From contig CATPBF010000143.1 in NCBI GenBank assembly GCA_955652585.1, positions 1 through 10,178 on the forward strand: a stretch of 10,178 nt of DNA. Direction: 5' to 3'. Both the position numbers and the translations under genes were made by a program. Shown piece after piece: positions 1-7,068 of this stretch (its first letter is position 1; the number at the start of each line of letters is the position of its first letter). Below the pieces are notes generated by a model, which was not told where the DNA came from, searched no databases, and was given only the letters and a program-made list of their open reading frames with translations. Origin of the DNA: Candidatus Dormiibacterota bacterium (lineage in GTDB: Bacteria > Chloroflexota > Dormibacteria > Dormibacterales > Dormibacteraceae).

Positions 1-759
1 CCCCGCCAGGCCGCTGTCGGTCGGGCGCTCGATCTTGGTTGGGCGCGGATTGGTGAGGGCGCCCTGGCCGCTGCAGTCGCGGCGGTCCGCCACATGGAAG
101 ACGAACCCCTGCTCAACGCCGGCATCGGCGCATGCCTCAACGCGGACGGTGAGGTGGAGCTGGACGCGGGTGTGATGGAGGGCGCGGCGCTGCGTGCCGG
201 CGGCGTCGCCTGCCTGAAGGACGTGCGCCACCCGATCGACCTCGCCGTCGCCGTGATGGAGGACGGCCGCCACGTCCTGCTGTCCGGATCGGGGGCTTCG
301 CGCTTCGCTCGCGACCACAGGATTGAAATGACCGACCCTTCGGTCTTCATCCACAACCGCAAGCGGCAGCAGCGGCAGCGGGGCGCAGACACGGTCGGCG
401 CCGTCGCGCGCGACTCGGAGGGAAGGCTGGCGGTGGCCGTCTCGACCGGCGGGATCAGCGGCAAGCTGCCGGGGCGGATCGGCGACTCGCCCATCCCTGG
501 CGCGGGCATGTATGCCGACGATCTCTTCGGCGCTGTCTGCGGGACCGGCCAGGGCGAGGCGTTCATCCGGTTGGGGCTGGCCCGGCTCATGGTCGTCGAG
601 CTGCAGCACGGAATGGATCCGCGGGCGGTGGCGCAGGGCGCCGTCGACTTCCTGGCCAAGACGTTGCAGGCGCCGGGAGGAGTCATCCTCATCGGCCGCG
701 AAGGGCCTCCGCACGCGGCCTTCAATACGCCCGCGATGCCCTTCGCGATAGCTACGTAG
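1..759 (+). CDS. Isoaspartyl peptidase / L-asparaginase (Ntn-hydrolase family), 5'-truncated
   Basis: The reading frame is open from the first base, so the N-terminus lies outside the window. The visible 252 codons match plant-type asparaginases/isoaspartyl peptidases, which autocleave and then use the freed Thr to hydrolyse beta-aspartyl peptides or asparagine in the cytoplasm. Family landmarks seen are LLNAGIGACLNADGEVELDA near visible residues 37-56, the junction DTVGAVARD with the nucleophile Thr at nt 391-393, the substrate loop GRIGDSPIPGAGMYAD, and GTGQGEAFIR. Cleavage would fall between Asp and Thr, as in glycosylasparaginase and taspase 1; most bacterial family members have Gly-Thr there. 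The internal ATG at nt 94 lies inside the conserved fold and is not the true start. The TAG stop is immediately followed by the next gene's ATG. Family is confident; substrate preference is open. Confidence 0.9.
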   Translation, partial: PRQAAVGRALDLGWARIGEGALAAAVAAVRHMEDEPLLNAGIGACLNADGEVELDAGVMEGAALRAGGVACLKDVRHPIDLAVAVMEDGRHVLLSGSGASRFARDHRIEMTDPSVFIHNRKRQQRQRGADTVGAVARDSEGRLAVAVSTGGISGKLPGRIGDSPIPGAGMYADDLFGAVCGTGQGEAFIRLGLARLMVVELQHGMDPRAVAQGAVDFLAKTLQAPGGVILIGREGPPHAAFNTPAMPFAIAT

Positions 760-2388
760 ATGAGCGACTCGGCCAATACCGGCGAGCTGATCGCCCTGGC
801 CCTGAAGCGCTCGGGGGTCGGCCATCTGTTCACGCTCAACGGAGGCCACATCTGGCCGATCCTCACGGGCGCCGCCGAGCACGGCATCCGCGTCATCGAT
901 GTTCGCCACGAGCAGTCGGCGGCCTTTGCCGCCGAAGGCTGGGCCAAGGTCACGCGCGAGTGCGGCGTCGCCGCCGTCACAGCCGGCCCGGGCGTCACCA
1001 ACTCGATCTCGGCGCTGGCGCAGGCGCAGGCGGGCGACAGTCCGATGTTCCTGATCGGCGGCCGCGCACCGGAGGCTCGATGGGGCATGGGCTCGCTGCA
1101 GGAGATGGACCATGTCGCGGTTGTGCGGGGCCTGACCAAGATGGCGGTGACCCTGCGGTCGGCCGAACAGGCCTACCCTGTCGCGGCCGACTGCATCCGG
1201 ACGGCGTTGAGCCGCCGCACGGGTCCAGTGTTCATGGACGTTCCGCTCGACGTGTTCTTCGGCTCCGACGACATGCCGGAGGCGACCGAGCACCTCATCC
1301 CCGACCACGGGCCGCTGCCCGATCCCGATGCGATTGAGCACGCGGCCCGGCTCATCCGCGAAGCGGAGCGTCCCTCGGTGATGGCGGGAGGCGGGGTCTG
1401 GTGGGCGCACGCCGAGGAGGAGCTGAAGCATTTGGTCGAAGTCGCCCACCTGCCACTGAACGTCAACGGCATGGCGAGGGGAGTCCTGCCGCCGGGTCAC
1501 CCGCTCTTCTTCCCGCGCGCCCGCGGGCCGGCCCTCGGCGAGGCCGACCTGATCCTCGTCATCGGCGTGCCTCTCGACTTCCGGCTCAACTGGGGCCAGT
1601 CTCCAGTCTTCGCGGATGGCGCTCGCCTCGTCTTCCTCGACGTAGACGACCTGCGCAAGCACAAATCTCCTGAAGTGGCGATCTACGGCGACCTGAAGGC
1701 ATCGCTGGCCACCCTGGCCGCCGCTGTCGCCGGGACGCCGCAGAAAACCGAATGGCTGGCCCGCCTTCGTGAAGCCGAGGCGGCAGCACGCGCGCGCGAC
1801 GCCGCCATGACCGGCTCGGACTCGTCGCCGGTGCACCCAGCGCGGCTGATCGCGGAGGTCGGTCGATACGGCGATCCAGACGCGATCTACGTGGGCGATG
1901 GGGGCGACTTCGTATCGTTTGCCGGCCGCCTCATCGAGCGGCCCAAGCCCGGTCTGTGGATCGACCCGGGACCGTTCGGCTGCCTCGGCTCCGGTCCGGC
2001 TTACGCGATGGCGGCCAAGCTCGCCCACCCGGATCGGCAGGTCATCCTGGTGTCGGGAGACGGCGCGTTCGGCTTCTCGGCGATGGAGTTCGACACGATG
2101 GTCCGGCATCGGATCCCCGTGGTGTGCGTGGTCGGCAACAACGGCATCTGGGCGCTGGAGAAGCACCCCATGGAGAGCATGCTGGGTATGAGCGTCGCCG
2201 CGGACCTCGCGCCGCGGACCCGTTACGACAATGTGGTGGAGGCGCTGGGAGGCTACGGGGAGATGATCGAGCGCCCCGACGAGATCAAGCCGGCCCTAGA
2301 TCGCGCCTTCGCTTCCGGTCTACCCGCCTGTATAAACGTTATTTGTGATCCAAAGGCGGAATATCCGCGATCATCGGTGTTGATGTGA
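760..2388 (+). CDS. Thiamine-diphosphate-dependent lyase, ILVBL/2-hydroxyacyl-CoA lyase-like (acetolactate synthase superfamily)
   Basis: A 542-residue protein of full length for the family. The N-terminal Pyr domain has the catalytic Glu51 in RHEQSAAFAAEGWAK, and AVTAGPGVTNSISAL follows. The central domain spans roughly residues 190-330. The C-terminal PP domain carries the ThDP/Mg motif GDG (433-435) and, 24 residues on, N460-N461. From remembered sequences, GGHIWPIL, RHEQSAAFAAE and GDGAFGFSAMEFDT resemble human ILVBL (HACL2) more than biosynthetic IlvB. That favours cleavage of 2-hydroxyacyl-CoA or a similar 2-oxo/2-hydroxy substrate over acetolactate synthesis. No small regulatory IlvN-type subunit gene is adjacent, which fits. 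The ATG abuts the upstream TAG with no gap and no clear Shine-Dalgarno, so translation is probably coupled. ThDP enzyme is certain; substrate is inferred. Confidence 0.88.
   Translation: MSDSANTGELIALALKRSGVGHLFTLNGGHIWPILTGAAEHGIRVIDVRHEQSAAFAAEGWAKVTRECGVAAVTAGPGVTNSISALAQAQAGDSPMFLIGGRAPEARWGMGSLQEMDHVAVVRGLTKMAVTLRSAEQAYPVAADCIRTALSRRTGPVFMDVPLDVFFGSDDMPEATEHLIPDHGPLPDPDAIEHAARLIREAERPSVMAGGGVWWAHAEEELKHLVEVAHLPLNVNGMARGVLPPGHPLFFPRARGPALGEADLILVIGVPLDFRLNWGQSPVFADGARLVFLDVDDLRKHKSPEVAIYGDLKASLATLAAAVAGTPQKTEWLARLREAEAAARARDAAMTGSDSSPVHPARLIAEVGRYGDPDAIYVGDGGDFVSFAGRLIERPKPGLWIDPGPFGCLGSGPAYAMAAKLAHPDRQVILVSGDGAFGFSAMEFDTMVRHRIPVVCVVGNNGIWALEKHPMESMLGMSVAADLAPRTRYDNVVEALGGYGEMIERPDEIKPALDRAFASGLPACINVICDPKAEYPRSSVLM
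2331..2336 (+). promoter_or_regulatory. Possible -10 element of an internal promoter ahead of gdhA
   Basis: The last 60 bases of the ThDP-enzyme gene are much more AT-rich than their surroundings and contain TATAAA, 48 nt before the GTG start of the dehydrogenase. A small stem GCGGA/TCCGC with a 3-nt loop follows at 2356-2368. No good -35 hexamer sits 17 nt upstream (TTCGCT at best), so this is a weak candidate resting on the local composition dip and the hexamer alone. Confidence 0.25.
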
Positions 2389-3656
2389 GCGCGACCGAGC
2401 TGCACCCGGTCGTCGAGGCGGACGAGTGGCGTACCGCCCAGTCCCAGTTCGACACCGCGGCCGAGATCATCAAGCTCGAGCCATGGCTCCGGGAGGTGCT
2501 GCGCGAGGTGCAGCGTGAGTTCACCTGCAACTTCCCGGTGCAGATGGACGACCACCACCTGCGCGTGTTCACCGGCTATCGCGTGCAGCACAACATCAAT
2601 CGCGGGCCCGCGAAGGGAGGCATCCGCTACCACCCCGACGTCTCGTTGAACGAGGTCAAGGCGCTGGCCATGTGGATGACGTGGAAATGCGCGGTCGTCA
2701 ACATCCCCTTCGGCGGCGCCAAGGGCGGCATCATCGTCAACCCGAAAGAGCTATCGCTCAACGAGCTCGAGCACATGACCCGGCGGTTCGCGACCGAGAT
2801 CTCGATTCTCATCGGGGCCGACCGCGACATCCCCGCGCCCGACGTCAACACCGACGGGCAGACGATGGCGTGGATCATGGACACGCTCTCCATGCACCTC
2901 GGTTACTCGGTACCGGCTTCGGTGACCGGCAAGCCGATCGAGGTGGGTGGGTCGCTCGGACGCATTGAGGCGACAGGCCGCGGGGTGACGATCTGCTCGA
3001 TGGCGGCGCTCGAGCACCTCGGCCGCCTTCCGCACCAGACCCGCGTCTCGGTGCAGGGTTTCGGAAACGTCGGCAGCATCAGCGCGCGCCTGCTCGAAGA
3101 GGCAGGCTGCACGATCGTTGCGGTCAGCGAGGACTACGGCGGCATCTACAACCCACTCGGCCTATCCATCAAGCGCGTGCAGGAATATCGGGCGCGCGAG
3201 AAGACACTGCGCGGGTTTCCGGGCGCTACGGAGATCGGCAATCAGGATGTGCTGACGGTGGACTGTGACCTGCTCGTGCCGGCGGCGATCGGGAACCAGC
3301 TGACGTCGCGCAACGCCCGCGACGTCAAGGCGACGCTGATCGTCGAGGGGGCCAATGGACCCACCACCCCCGAGGCGGATGCGATCTTCCGCGAGCGCGG
3401 CATTTTCCTGGTGCCCGACATCCTTGCCAATGCCGGCGGCGTGACCGTCTCGTACTTCGAGTGGGTGCAGGATCTCCAGTCTTTCTTCTGGTCTGAGCAC
3501 GAGGTCAATCAGAAGCTGAAAGCGATTCTGTCGCGCGCGTTCTCCGAGGTGCTCAAGACCAAGCTCGAGCTCAAGCTGGATATGCGGATGGCGGCCTACG
3601 TGCGGGCGGTGGCGCGCGTCGCGGGCGCGACGCGTGAACGGGGCCTGTATCCCTGA
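2385..3656 (+). CDS. gdhA: Glutamate dehydrogenase (Glu/Leu/Phe/Val dehydrogenase family)
   Basis: A 423-residue protein that interconverts glutamate and 2-oxoglutarate plus ammonia in the cytoplasm. Active-site residues are visible with GDH spacing: Lys77 in GPAKGGIRYHP, Lys101 in MTWK, catalytic Lys113 in FGGAKGGI, Asp153 in PAPDV, and Ser356 in NAGGVTVSYFEW. The Lys-Lys-Lys-Asp intervals (24, 12, 40) equal those of the Clostridium symbiosum enzyme (K89, K113, K125, D165). The Rossmann loop is GFGNVG (225-230). Length fits the hexameric class of about 420 residues; NAD or NADP preference cannot be read with confidence. The start is GTG at 2385, sharing GTGA with the previous gene's stop, which indicates translational coupling; no Shine-Dalgarno is evident. 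Leucine or phenylalanine dehydrogenase is less likely because those are shorter (about 350-365). Confidence 0.92.
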   Translation: MSATELHPVVEADEWRTAQSQFDTAAEIIKLEPWLREVLREVQREFTCNFPVQMDDHHLRVFTGYRVQHNINRGPAKGGIRYHPDVSLNEVKALAMWMTWKCAVVNIPFGGAKGGIIVNPKELSLNELEHMTRRFATEISILIGADRDIPAPDVNTDGQTMAWIMDTLSMHLGYSVPASVTGKPIEVGGSLGRIEATGRGVTICSMAALEHLGRLPHQTRVSVQGFGNVGSISARLLEEAGCTIVAVSEDYGGIYNPLGLSIKRVQEYRAREKTLRGFPGATEIGNQDVLTVDCDLLVPAAIGNQLTSRNARDVKATLIVEGANGPTTPEADAIFRERGIFLVPDILANAGGVTVSYFEWVQDLQSFFWSEHEVNQKLKAILSRAFSEVLKTKLELKLDMRMAAYVRAVARVAGATRERGLYP

Positions 3657-3673
3657 TCGATTCGTTCTCGGCG

Positions 3674-4042
3674 ATGCCGTTCGCCGGCCTCATCGGCGCG
3701 GAGTTGGTGAGCGCGTCGCCCGAAGAGGTGCGCGGGCGACTCGAGTGGGCGCCGGAGCGGTGCACGACCGGCGGCATCCTGCATGGAGGTGCTCTGATGG
3801 CCCTCGCCGACTCGACGGGCGCGTACTGCGCGGCGCTCAACCTGCCGGAGGGTGCCGGGACCGCGACCATCGAGTCGAAGACGAACTTCTTCCGGGCGGT
3901 GCGTGAGGGCTTTGTCGAGGCGGTGAGCACGCCGCTTCATGTCGGGCGCACCACAATCGTGGTTCAGACCGACTTGCTCGACGGCAAGGGGCGTCGGGTC
4001 GCGCGCGTCACGCAGACCCAGGCGGTGATTGCCCGAGCGTGA
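3674..4042 (+). CDS. PaaI-family hotdog thioesterase
   Basis: A 122-residue single hotdog domain, the usual size for PaaI/YbgC-like acyl-CoA thioesterases, which act as cytoplasmic tetramers. The diagnostic helix motif GGILHGGALMALADSTG is at residues 35-51: His-Gly-Gly followed by Asp48, the expected catalytic/general-base position. The second-half signature TATIESKTNFFRAV follows, and the strand VQTDLLDGKGRRVARVTQTQ closes the fold. The ATG at 3674 is the only ATG/GTG/TTG between the in-frame stop at 3635-3637 and the conserved MPFAGLIGAELV, which fixes the start. It lies 17 nt after gdhA without an obvious Shine-Dalgarno and is the last gene of the plus-strand operon. The acyl-CoA substrate is unknown; co-location with an HACL-like lyase makes a short or hydroxylated acyl-CoA plausible. 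Confidence 0.88.
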   Translation: MPFAGLIGAELVSASPEEVRGRLEWAPERCTTGGILHGGALMALADSTGAYCAALNLPEGAGTATIESKTNFFRAVREGFVEAVSTPLHVGRTTIVVQTDLLDGKGRRVARVTQTQAVIARA

Positions 4043-4119
4043 TTTCGCACGTCTGACGCCAACGGCGTGTATCCCGCGGTCCCCAATGGCATGGCTGGCG
4101 CCAAACGTGCGGAATTCCG
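4043..4119. other. Gap between convergent operons with weak inverted repeats
   Basis: These 77 bp separate the stops of the plus-strand thioesterase gene and the minus-strand permease gene. They hold ACGCC/GGCGT with a 3-nt loop (4056-4068) and an outer 7-bp pair CGCACGT (4046-4052) with ACGTGCG (4105-4111). Neither is followed by a T-run, so a factor-independent terminator is not supported. A folded structure shared by both transcripts is possible. Confidence 0.3.
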
Positions 4120-4983
4120 TTAGATCTCGCGGGTGCGGAAGCTCCAGATGCTCAGGGTCAACATCAGCCCGAACCACACCACCACCCAGGCGAGGAATGC
4201 GGTGGGCGGGGGATCGACGGCGCTGAACGGGTTGGCGCGACCGGCGGTCCCGGCGGCGCGCAGCGCCGTGAGAATCACATCCGGTTCCATCGCGTAGACC
4301 GCGCCGCGCCACAGTCCGTCGGTGGGCAGGAGCAGATGGCTGATCGTGCCCACGTTCTGCAGGGCGGAGTTCTGCAGGCCGGTCCCGATGTCGCCCACGA
4401 CCCCGGCGATCCAGGCCATGAGCCACGCGACCAGCGCGATCACGCCTCCGGTGATGCCTGACAGGCGCGTCGACAGCAGGAGTCCGAGCGAGAGGAGCGC
4501 GAGGCCTTCGGCGGCGACGTAGAGCACGAGCTCGATCGGATGTGGAGCCTCGTAGCCTGTGGCCCAGTTCACCGCCGTCAGCTCGAGCGCGGCGGACCCG
4601 GCAGCGTAGATCGTGACGAGGATGGCCAGACCGAGCCACTTTCCGATCACGACCTCACTCCGCCGCACGGGACGCGCGAGCATCGACAGCAGCAGGCCGC
4701 TCTCCACCTCGCTCGAGATGAGCGGGCCGGCGACGACGGCCGCGCTTAGCGCCAGCACGCCGCTGTACATAAAGGTGATGACGATCAGCAGCTGCGACGT
4801 GATGAGGCTGACCTGGTCGGGCGGCAAGAGGGTGCCGTCACTTCGCGTCACCGTGGTGATCTTGTTAAAGCCCCAGGCGGAGAACCCCACCACCAGCAGC
4901 GTGAGGATGACGAGCGCCAGCAGCAGGCGGCGGCGCGAGGACTCCTGCACCGTGAGCCGCGCGAAGACGAGAATCGGAGGCAC
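4120..4983 (-). CDS. ABC-2 type transporter permease (NosY-like)
   Basis: A 287-residue membrane subunit of an ABC exporter. Six hydrophobic segments can be placed at roughly residues 20-38, 62-86, 112-137, 150-172, 178-198 and 262-280. The cytoplasmic loop after the second one has the ABC-2/NosY signature ISSEVESGLLLSMLARPVRR followed by SEVVIGKWLG. The open frame extends much further upstream, but that part is arginine-rich shadow sequence inside the ATPase gene. The start chosen is the GTG at 4983-4981, where TAGTG makes the last base of the ATPase stop the first base of this start. Such a 1-nt overlap is typical of a coupled ATPase-permease pair. It is the last gene of the minus-strand block. 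The cargo cannot be told from sequence. Confidence 0.88.
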   Translation of the reverse strand: MPPILVFARLTVQESSRRRLLLALVILTLLVVGFSAWGFNKITTVTRSDGTLLPPDQVSLITSQLLIVITFMYSGVLALSAAVVAGPLISSEVESGLLLSMLARPVRRSEVVIGKWLGLAILVTIYAAGSAALELTAVNWATGYEAPHPIELVLYVAAEGLALLSLGLLLSTRLSGITGGVIALVAWLMAWIAGVVGDIGTGLQNSALQNVGTISHLLLPTDGLWRGAVYAMEPDVILTALRAAGTAGRANPFSAVDPPPTAFLAWVVVWFGLMLTLSIWSFRTREI

Positions 4984-5948
4984 TACTTCTCTTCCTCGTG
5001 GAGCAGCTGCAGGAAGCGATCCTCCAGCGTCTGATGCCGCGGGGCCACCTCGTAAACCCTGCCGCCCAGCGCGACGATCGTCGACACCAGCTCCGGGACC
5101 CGCTCGATGTCGAGCTTGGTGAACGTCAGGTGCTCGCCCTCGTCGTCGAGCGGGCCGAAGGCCGCGAGCTTGGTGAGGGCCGAATCGTCCAGGCCGCTCA
5201 CGCGCACCTTGACCGCTGTCCCGCTGAGGAGCTCGTCCATCGTTCCCGACGCGATCACCCGGCCGTGGTCGACGACGGCGACGCGATCGCACACCTGCTC
5301 GACCTCGCTGAGGAGATGCGAGTTAAGGAATACCGCGGTGCCCCGCGCGGAAAGGCCGCGAATGATCTCGCGCACGTCATGCCGTCCGACCGGGTCGAGC
5401 GCCGAGGTGGGTTCATCTAGAAAAACGAGCTCAGGTTTTCCGACAAGGGCGGCCGCGAGGCCGAGACGCTGCTGCATGCCTTTCGAGTACGTGCTCACCC
5501 GATCGTCGGCGCGCTCGGACAGGCCGACCGTTTCGAGCGCCGCCGTGATCTCCTCCTTCCAGGTCGAGCGCGGCAGTGGCGCCAGCTCGCAGTGGAGGGC
5601 GAGCACTTCACGCGCGTCGAGCCAGCCCTGGTATCGGAAGAGCTCCGGCAGGTAGCCGATGCGACGGCGCGTGGCGAGGTCGCCGATCGGCTCGCCGAGC
5701 AGCCACGCCTCACCCGAGGTCGGTCTGAGGAGGCCGAGCAGCAGCTTGACCGACGTCGTCTTGCCGGCGCCGTTGGGGCCGAGGAAGCCGAAAATCTCGC
5801 CGCGGGGCACCGTCATCGACAAACCCGCCAGCGCTTCCGTGCTGCCGAATCGCTTGGTCAGGTCGACGGTGTGTATGGCCGGAGCGGCGGCGGCCACCCC
5901 TTTCTCGGGGGTGGCCACCACGGACGCAGGAGCTGACTCAGCCACCAA
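4983..5948 (-). CDS. ABC transporter ATP-binding protein (ABC-2 exporter, CcmA-like)
   Basis: A 321-residue ATPase that would power the adjacent permease at the inner face of the membrane. Motifs in order: Walker A GPNGAGKTT (57-65), IGYLPELFRY where the Q-loop Gln is Glu102 (a change I recall as frequent in this exporter subfamily), signature YSKGMQQR (154-161), Walker B LVFLDEP (174-180) with Glu179, D-loop SALDP, and H-loop His211. A C-terminal part of about 80 residues follows the ATPase core, common in drug- or antibiotic-export ATPases. The start is uncertain: TTG at 5948 and GTG at 5945 both lack a Shine-Dalgarno, and a GTG at residue 18 would shorten the unusual Ala/Pro/Val-rich leader, which precedes the typical HTVDLTKRFG opening. 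Two inverted repeats lie over this leader. It starts 19 nt after the anti-sigma gene. Confidence 0.93.
   Translation of the reverse strand: MVAESAPASVVATPEKGVAAAAPAIHTVDLTKRFGSTEALAGLSMTVPRGEIFGFLGPNGAGKTTSVKLLLGLLRPTSGEAWLLGEPIGDLATRRRIGYLPELFRYQGWLDAREVLALHCELAPLPRSTWKEEITAALETVGLSERADDRVSTYSKGMQQRLGLAAALVGKPELVFLDEPTSALDPVGRHDVREIIRGLSARGTAVFLNSHLLSEVEQVCDRVAVVDHGRVIASGTMDELLSGTAVKVRVSGLDDSALTKLAAFGPLDDEGEHLTFTKLDIERVPELVSTIVALGGRVYEVAPRHQTLEDRFLQLLHEEEK
5892..5916 (-). repeat. 9-bp perfect inverted repeat in the leader of the ABC ATPase gene
   Basis: GGCCACCCC (5892-5900) pairs with GGGGTGGCC (5908-5916) across a 7-nt loop. Eight of the nine pairs are G:C, so the RNA hairpin would be very stable. 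It sits in codons 11-19 of the ATPase frame and buries a candidate GTG start (residue 18) in its stem. No T-run follows in the minus-strand direction, so it is not a classical terminator. Confidence 0.7.
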
Positions 5949-5965
5949 AGCAGGCTATCTGAGTC
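5935..5965 (-). repeat. 7-bp inverted repeat flanking the ABC ATPase start codon
   Basis: GACTCAG (5935-5941) and CTGAGTC (5959-5965) are perfect arms with a 17-nt loop. The loop contains both candidate starts, TTG (5948-5946) and GTG (5945-5943), and the left arm lies just after the anti-sigma stop on the message. It could be an RNA stem-loop that exposes or hides the start, or a dyad operator. Confidence 0.6.
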
Positions 5966-5967
5966 GG

Positions 5968-7068
5968 TTACTTCAAATTGCGGGCGATGTCCACCACGAC
6001 CGATTGCTTGAGAGAACCGGCGACCACGAAGACGTTGGTCTTGTGGATCCAGATCACTCCTGCGCCGAGACCGGTGTTGTCCCCGAGCGCGACGCCAGGG
6101 TCGCCGTTGATGCTCACCTTGCTCGATGAGGCGTACTCAACGGGTACCGGGATCGGAAGCGTGGTTGCGGGATCGCCGATGGAGCGGATCGCCGCTGCGA
6201 GTTGCGGCGTCACGCCGGGCATGGACAGGATGTAGTCCTCGAGCTGCTTGGCAGTCACCTGCGTTGACGTGACCACCGGCACGGCCGACTTGGCGACGAT
6301 CAGCTGCGGCAGGTTGATGTTCTGCGAGTTCGAATTCCCGCCGGAAGTGGCATTCATGTCGCCGAAGACTTCCACCACCGCGGGTCCAACTGTCACGGTG
6401 AGCTTGGCGCCGTCGATGCCGCTGGGAAGCTTGGGCAGCGGCTTACCGGTCGTGGCTGCGGCATCCGCGGCCTTCTTGGCGTCGAACGTGAACACCGCGA
6501 CCGCTTTCGGCATCGCTGCGTAAGTGACGGTGGAAGACACTCCCTTGGGCAGTTTGATGACTGGGACGTCGAGCCCCGAAACCGCCTTCGCGTCGGCTGC
6601 CGACAGGACGACCTGCAGCTGTGGCTTCGTCGACCAGGTCAGAGTTCCGTACGCGCTCAGGCTCTGCAGCGACTGCAGGTCCGCGAACGACACCGGGACC
6701 GGCTGCACCGTCTTCGGCTGGAAGAGCGGCAGGATGTTGGCGAATGCCGTGAGGGCCAGCGCCACGACGATCGCCGCTGCTCCGAGGCCGGCGAACATCG
6801 GCCGCGTGGACGGTCGCATGACGGGGAGGCTGAAGCCGAAGCGTGGCTTCGCGGCCGGTGCGGTCTGCACGCGCTTGAATGCCGTCGCCACGTCGAGCTT
6901 GAGCTCCGGCGCGGAAAGCAGCGTCGCTGCCGCCCGTGCGTCATCGGCCATACCCTTGTTGCGGGCCTGGCAGGCGGCGCAGTCCATGTAATGCCGGCGG
7001 TCCGACCCGGTAAGCGCGTCCGGATCGTCAACGAGCCGGCGCAAAGTTCCTTCAGATAGATGTGCCAC
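5968..7068 (-). CDS. Transmembrane anti-sigma factor with ZAS-type zinc motif and large external domain
   Basis: A 366-residue protein, long for this class. The cytoplasmic N-terminus has HYMDCAAC, i.e. His26-x3-Cys30-x2-Cys33, the zinc-binding anti-sigma core, with His3 as a possible further ligand. One membrane helix lies at about residues 92-114 after a basic stretch, so about 250 residues lie outside the membrane. That part is rich in Val, Ala, Ser and Thr; its C-terminal pattern GVIWIHKTNVFVVAGSL recalls DUF4367-type extracellular anti-sigma domains, a resemblance from memory only. The GTG start at 7068 is fixed by AGGAGG six nt upstream and overlaps the sigma gene by 17 nt. It presumably sequesters the upstream-encoded sigma factor and releases it on an envelope signal. 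The external domain may be the sensor. Confidence 0.85.
   Translation of the reverse strand: MAHLSEGTLRRLVDDPDALTGSDRRHYMDCAACQARNKGMADDARAAATLLSAPELKLDVATAFKRVQTAPAAKPRFGFSLPVMRPSTRPMFAGLGAAAIVVALALTAFANILPLFQPKTVQPVPVSFADLQSLQSLSAYGTLTWSTKPQLQVVLSAADAKAVSGLDVPVIKLPKGVSSTVTYAAMPKAVAVFTFDAKKAADAAATTGKPLPKLPSGIDGAKLTVTVGPAVVEVFGDMNATSGGNSNSQNINLPQLIVAKSAVPVVTSTQVTAKQLEDYILSMPGVTPQLAAAIRSIGDPATTLPIPVPVEYASSSKVSINGDPGVALGDNTGLGAGVIWIHKTNVFVVAGSLKQSVVVDIARNLK

Noticed and set aside
4046..4111. Intrinsic bidirectional terminator between the convergent operons
   Set aside because: Stems are only 5-7 bp and no T-run follows on either strand; kept only as weak structure.
3596..4639. Long minus-strand open frame (347 codons) across the thioesterase gene, the convergent gap and the permease end
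   Set aside because: Its translation is Arg/Ala/Gly/His-rich with no recognisable motif, and it opposes a clear hotdog gene while sharing the permease region in another frame; it is a GC-rich shadow.
4984..5292. N-terminal extension of the permease frame upstream of GTG 4983
   Set aside because: The extra 103 residues are Arg/Gly/Pro-rich shadow of the ATPase C-terminus; the TAGTG junction gives the natural start.
5107..5655. Plus-strand open frame of 182 codons antisense to the ABC ATPase
   Set aside because: It is Ser/Arg-rich and antisense to an intact ATPase with all nucleotide-binding motifs.
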